From Pseudonocardia sp. MH-G8 (lineage in GTDB: Bacteria; Actinomycetota; Actinomycetes; Mycobacteriales; Pseudonocardiaceae), in NCBI RefSeq assembly GCF_002262885.1, contig NZ_NKYF01000001.1:1054001-1118000 (forward strand): a stretch of DNA of 64,000 bases, in the 5' to 3' direction. Shown here in pieces: positions 63,367 to 64,000 of this stretch (its first letter is position 1; each line of letters opens with the position of its first letter). Below the pieces are notes generated by a model, which saw only the letters and a list, made by a program, of their open reading frames with translations, was not told the DNA's origin and searched no databases. A program made the position numbers and the translations under genes.

Positions 63367-64000
63367 CGGGCGTGGGCAGGCAGGTCAGCAGGCGCACGCT
63401 GCTGCGGGGCGCAGCCGGGCTCGCGGGAGCCGCCACGCTCGCCGGCTGCGGCGGCGGGGGCGACCCGACAGCGCTGCGGTTCTGGCAGTTCTACTCCCCC
63501 GGCGGGGGCAAACCGCTGCAGAGCAAGTGGTTCACCGACCTGGTGGACGCGTGGAACGCCGAGAACTCCCCGAGGGTCGAGCTGGAGTTCGTGCCGAACT
63601 CCCAGTACGTCGACGGGCCGAAGCTGCAGACCTCGTTCAGCGCGGGGAAGGGGCCCGACCTGTTCGTCGTGAGCCCCGGCGATTTCCTGCGCTACTACAA
63701 CGGGGGCGTGCTCGCCGACCTCACGCCCTACCTCACGGAGGAGGCCCGCGCGGACTTCTACCCCGAGCTGCTGGAGAGCCGCAGCGTCGACGGGCGGGTC
63801 CACGCGCTGCCGATGGGCGGCGGCCCGCTCGCGATGTACTACAGCGTGCCGGCGTTCGAGGCGGCCGGACTCGCCGAGGGCGACCTGCCCCGGACCTGGG
63901 ACCAGCTGCTCGACGTCGGTGAACGGCTCACCACGCGGGAGGGCTTCGGAGCGGTGTTCGAGACCGCGCCCGGCTACTTCCAGAACTTCACCTTCTATCC
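63363..64000 (+). CDS. ABC substrate-binding lipoprotein (partial)
   Basis: This family-1 extracellular solute-binding protein runs off the window edge. The visible 212 residues start with a Tat-like RR (R10-R11-TLLRGAAG) and lipobox LAGC29. Then comes the sugar-binding-protein fold (LRFWQFYSPGGGKPLQSKWFTDLVDAWNAENSPRVELEFVPNSQYVDGPKLQTSFSAGKGPDLFVVSPGDF). ATG 63363 overlaps the sulfatase stop. The frame stays open to base 64000. It supplies the permeases at 60338-62069. Confidence 0.88.
   Translation, partial: MTGVGRQVSRRTLLRGAAGLAGAATLAGCGGGGDPTALRFWQFYSPGGGKPLQSKWFTDLVDAWNAENSPRVELEFVPNSQYVDGPKLQTSFSAGKGPDLFVVSPGDFLRYYNGGVLADLTPYLTEEARADFYPELLESRSVDGRVHALPMGGGPLAMYYSVPAFEAAGLAEGDLPRTWDQLLDVGERLTTREGFGAVFETAPGYFQNFTFY

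Overview
The window is about 64 kb of very GC-rich (roughly 70% or more) actinobacterial chromosome, most likely from Pseudonocardia or a close relative in the Pseudonocardiales. Four things point there. The coding regions have strong third-position GC bias. GTG starts and 4-nt GTGA/ATGA stop-start overlaps are frequent. There is a mycothiol gene (mca) and a mycothiol-dependent isomerase relative. Two gene orders match Mycobacterium tuberculosis as I remember it: the fadA3/cbs/metB/greA/mca block (about Rv1074-Rv1084) and the mfd/mazG/lpqU/eno/divIC/DUF501/ppx block (about Rv1020-Rv1026). I see no insertion sequence, prophage, CRISPR array or replication origin.

Layout. 1-1487: a 32-bp tandem repeat, a small putative DNA-binding protein with an AT-rich candidate operator, then a 670-bp non-coding array of 21-bp-phased repeats. 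1488-17146: DUF255 thioredoxin-like protein, a small membrane protein and mca; greA with a long leader; ilvA; metB; an ankyrin protein; a dicarboxylate symporter; cystathionine beta-synthase; a SigD/ShbA-type sigma factor; an ECF42-DGPF pair; a thiolase. Together these cover transsulfuration, threonine catabolism and thiol detoxification. 17247-20858: small metabolic and membrane proteins. 20969-25085: an actinobacterial regulatory cassette with an XRE/DUF5753 regulator, a DUF397 protein, a small Cys-rich protein and two DUF574 SAM-dependent methyltransferases, with a cluster of GCACGTGC palindromes. 25106-31213: LysR, an MFS transporter, an FAD oxidoreductase, an aromatic hydroxylase and an MDMPI-like protein, probably a small aromatic-acid catabolic locus. 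31319-41922: assorted enzymes, an odd tRNA gene with a UAA anticodon, a TetR-monooxygenase operon with a clear operator, ndh, a family-5 uracil-DNA glycosylase, a cytoplasmic S10 peptidase, ppx and an AidB-like acyl-CoA dehydrogenase. 41959-55416: the ppx-to-mfd housekeeping block, interrupted after eno by a TPR gene and the iron-uptake operon efeUOB, which is preceded by an IdeR-type box. 55600-58917: four tandem DUF574 methyltransferase paralogues. 59096-64000: a membrane protein, a TetR regulator and, divergent from it, an ABC importer-sulfatase operon that runs off the window.

The most unusual items are: (i) the 21-bp-phased GCGAGTCG repeat family at three intergenic loci; (ii) six DUF574 methyltransferases in 64 kb, four of them in tandem; (iii) a class-I-shaped tRNA whose anticodon loop reads UAA (leucine); (iv) an intrinsic terminator inside the greA leader; (v) the palindrome cluster between the DUF397 gene and the small Cys-rich gene. 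All functional statements rest on reading motifs and remembered gene order. No database search was run.
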